Source: Chloroflexota bacterium | GTDB taxonomy: Bacteria > Chloroflexota > Chloroflexia > Thermomicrobiales > JADLAZ01 | Direction: 5' to 3' | Assembly: GCA_020849725.1 (NCBI GenBank) | Contig: JADLAZ010000066.1 | Span: 1 to 15,010, forward strand | Length of the DNA stretch: 15,010 nucleotides | Shown here: piece after piece, positions 14,577-15,010 of the stretch | How positions within the stretch are numbered: the first letter of the stretch is position 1 | Layout: each line of letters begins with the position of its first letter | Position numbers and translations under genes: made by a program | Notes under the pieces: model-generated | Told to the model about the DNA's origin: nothing | Seen by the model: the letters and a program-made list of their open reading frames with translations, nothing else | Database searches by the model: none

Positions 14577-14600
14577 CCCTCTCCGGCGCGCGGGAGAGGG
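14577..14600. repeat. REP-like palindrome between prfB and the peptidase gene
   Basis: CCCTCTCC (14577-14584) and GGAGAGGG (14593-14600) form a perfect 8-bp stem around an 8-nt GC loop. On the minus strand it lies 64 nt after the prfB stop and includes the GGGGA that serves as ribosome-binding site for the peptidase. No T-run follows, so it is not a classical terminator; similar CCCTCTCC hairpins are common dispersed repeats in GC-rich genomes. Confidence 0.6.
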
Positions 14601-14640
14601 TTAGGGTTAGGACGCCGTCGCTGCCCTTACGCATCACGCA

Positions 14641-15010
14641 TCACGGCGTCTCCACGGGGGTCTGGTCAAGTTGCCACTGAAGATAGGCTTCGACCAGGCC
14701 GTCGAGATCGCCGTTCAGGACGGCCTCGACGTTGCTCGACTCCCAGCCGGTGCGCTTGTCGTTGATCATGGTGTACGGGGCCAGGACGTAGGAGCGAATG
14801 CCGTTGCCGAAATCGGCCGAGCGGTACTCACCCCGGATGCGGGCCGCCTCCTCCTCGCGCTCCTTCAGCAGCCGCTCCAGCATCCGCCCGCGCAGGATGG
14901 CCATCGCGGTCTCCTTGTTCTGAAGCTGCGAGCGCTCATTCTGGCAGGTGACGACGATGCCGGTCGGCAGGTGCGTCAGCCGGACGGCGGTGCTGTTCTT
15001 CTGCACGTTC
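14641..15010 (-). CDS. prfB: Peptide chain release factor 2, C-terminal fragment
   Basis: The last 122 residues of RF2, which reads UGA and UAA and triggers peptide release at the ribosome; the 5' part lies beyond the right edge. The visible protein begins NVQKNSTAVRLTHLPTGIVV, the segment immediately after the GGQ loop, so GGQ itself is just outside the window. TCQNERSQLQNKETAM, NGIRSYVLAPYTMINDKRT and LNGDLDGLVEAYLQW follow. Phe-Gly-Asn-Gly-Ile-Arg-Ser-Tyr with a Tyr-Thr-Met-Ile-Asn-Asp segment is RF2-type rather than RF1. The TGA stop lies inside the heptamer GCATCAC of the repeat element. Whether it carries the usual programmed frameshift cannot be seen, since that site is near the start. 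Confidence 0.95.
   Translation of the reverse strand, partial: NVQKNSTAVRLTHLPTGIVVTCQNERSQLQNKETAMAILRGRMLERLLKEREEEAARIRGEYRSADFGNGIRSYVLAPYTMINDKRTGWESSNVEAVLNGDLDGLVEAYLQWQLDQTPVETP

Larger units (their letters stand above)
14507..14644. mobile_element. Possible MITE/REP-like element with heptamer inverted ends
   Basis: The left end begins GTGATGAGTGATGA and the right end, read on the other strand, begins GTGATGCGTGATGC: 12 of 14 bases agree, like imperfect terminal inverted repeats. Inside are an 8-bp-arm palindrome (14577-14600) and TTAGGGTTAGG (14601-14611). The unit spans the prfB stop codon and the peptidase start. It carries no transposase; whether it is mobile or just repeat-rich spacer is inference. 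Confidence 0.35.

Noticed and set aside
14598..14611. GGGTTAGGGTTAGG resembling telomere repeat
   Set aside because: Only two units; better explained as part of a REP-like intergenic repeat than as a telomere or integration signal.
14566..14637. Longer peptidase start at ATG 14637
   Set aside because: The extra 24 residues are encoded by the palindrome and TTAGGG repeat, carry no signal-peptide character, and place the start next to the prfB stop without a good ribosome-binding site.
1..15010. CRISPR arrays, tRNA/rRNA genes, insertion sequences with transposase, prophage genes
   Set aside because: Looked for on both strands; no array of spaced direct repeats, no tRNA cloverleaf and no transposase, integrase or phage structural motifs were recognised.

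Overview
The window looks like chromosomal DNA from a high-GC bacterium, most plausibly a member of Chloroflexota (Thermomicrobia-like). This is an inference from several things together: uniformly GC-rich coding, a PgpH/YbeY/HemW/DarA housekeeping set, a sigma-region-4-like N-terminus on a receiver protein of a kind I associate with Chloroflexota, and short heptamer and REP-like intergenic repeats. I see no phage genes, transposase, CRISPR array, tRNA or rRNA.

Layout. (1) 1-268, minus: the N-terminus of a sugar ABC-transporter permease that runs off the left edge. (2) 544-1791, plus, and 1761-4016, minus: a converging signalling pair, made of a receiver protein with a pseudo-kinase middle and a large membrane hybrid histidine kinase. 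Their 3' ends overlap by 31 bp. (3) 4177-5964, minus: a GT-C-type membrane glycosyltransferase-like protein with a soluble C-terminal domain. (4) 5965-6284: a divergent intergenic region with candidate promoters and a perfect inverted repeat. (5) 6285-12476, plus: a co-directional run of yqeY-like, pgpH, ybeY, hemW, a DarA/PstA-like PII protein and a Gfo/Idh/MocA oxidoreductase. (6) 12547-15010, minus: an AAC(6')-like GNAT acetyltransferase, a secreted or membrane-anchored gluzincin (Peptidase MA type) and the C-terminal third of release factor 2 (prfB), which runs off the right edge.

How the genes fit together. The plus-strand run resembles the conserved Firmicutes-type order yqeY...phoH-pgpH-ybeY, but without phoH. 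It places the c-di-AMP phosphodiesterase PgpH about 2 kb from a protein of the c-di-AMP receptor family, so degradation and sensing of this second messenger may be linked here. The receptor-like protein, however, differs from the canonical family at three positions I recall as ligand contacts. YbeY has Asp in place of its third metal-binding His, and the YqeY-like protein carries an insert of about 60 residues. The kinase/receiver pair is unusual because each of the kinase's two receiver domains lacks part of the phosphorylation machinery, and the neighbouring receiver protein has a decayed ATPase domain.

The best candidate for something undescribed at the DNA level is a segment of about 138 bp (14507-14644). 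It has imperfect terminal inverted repeats built from heptamers and an internal palindrome. It sits across the prfB/peptidase junction and supplies both the prfB stop codon and part of the peptidase signal peptide.
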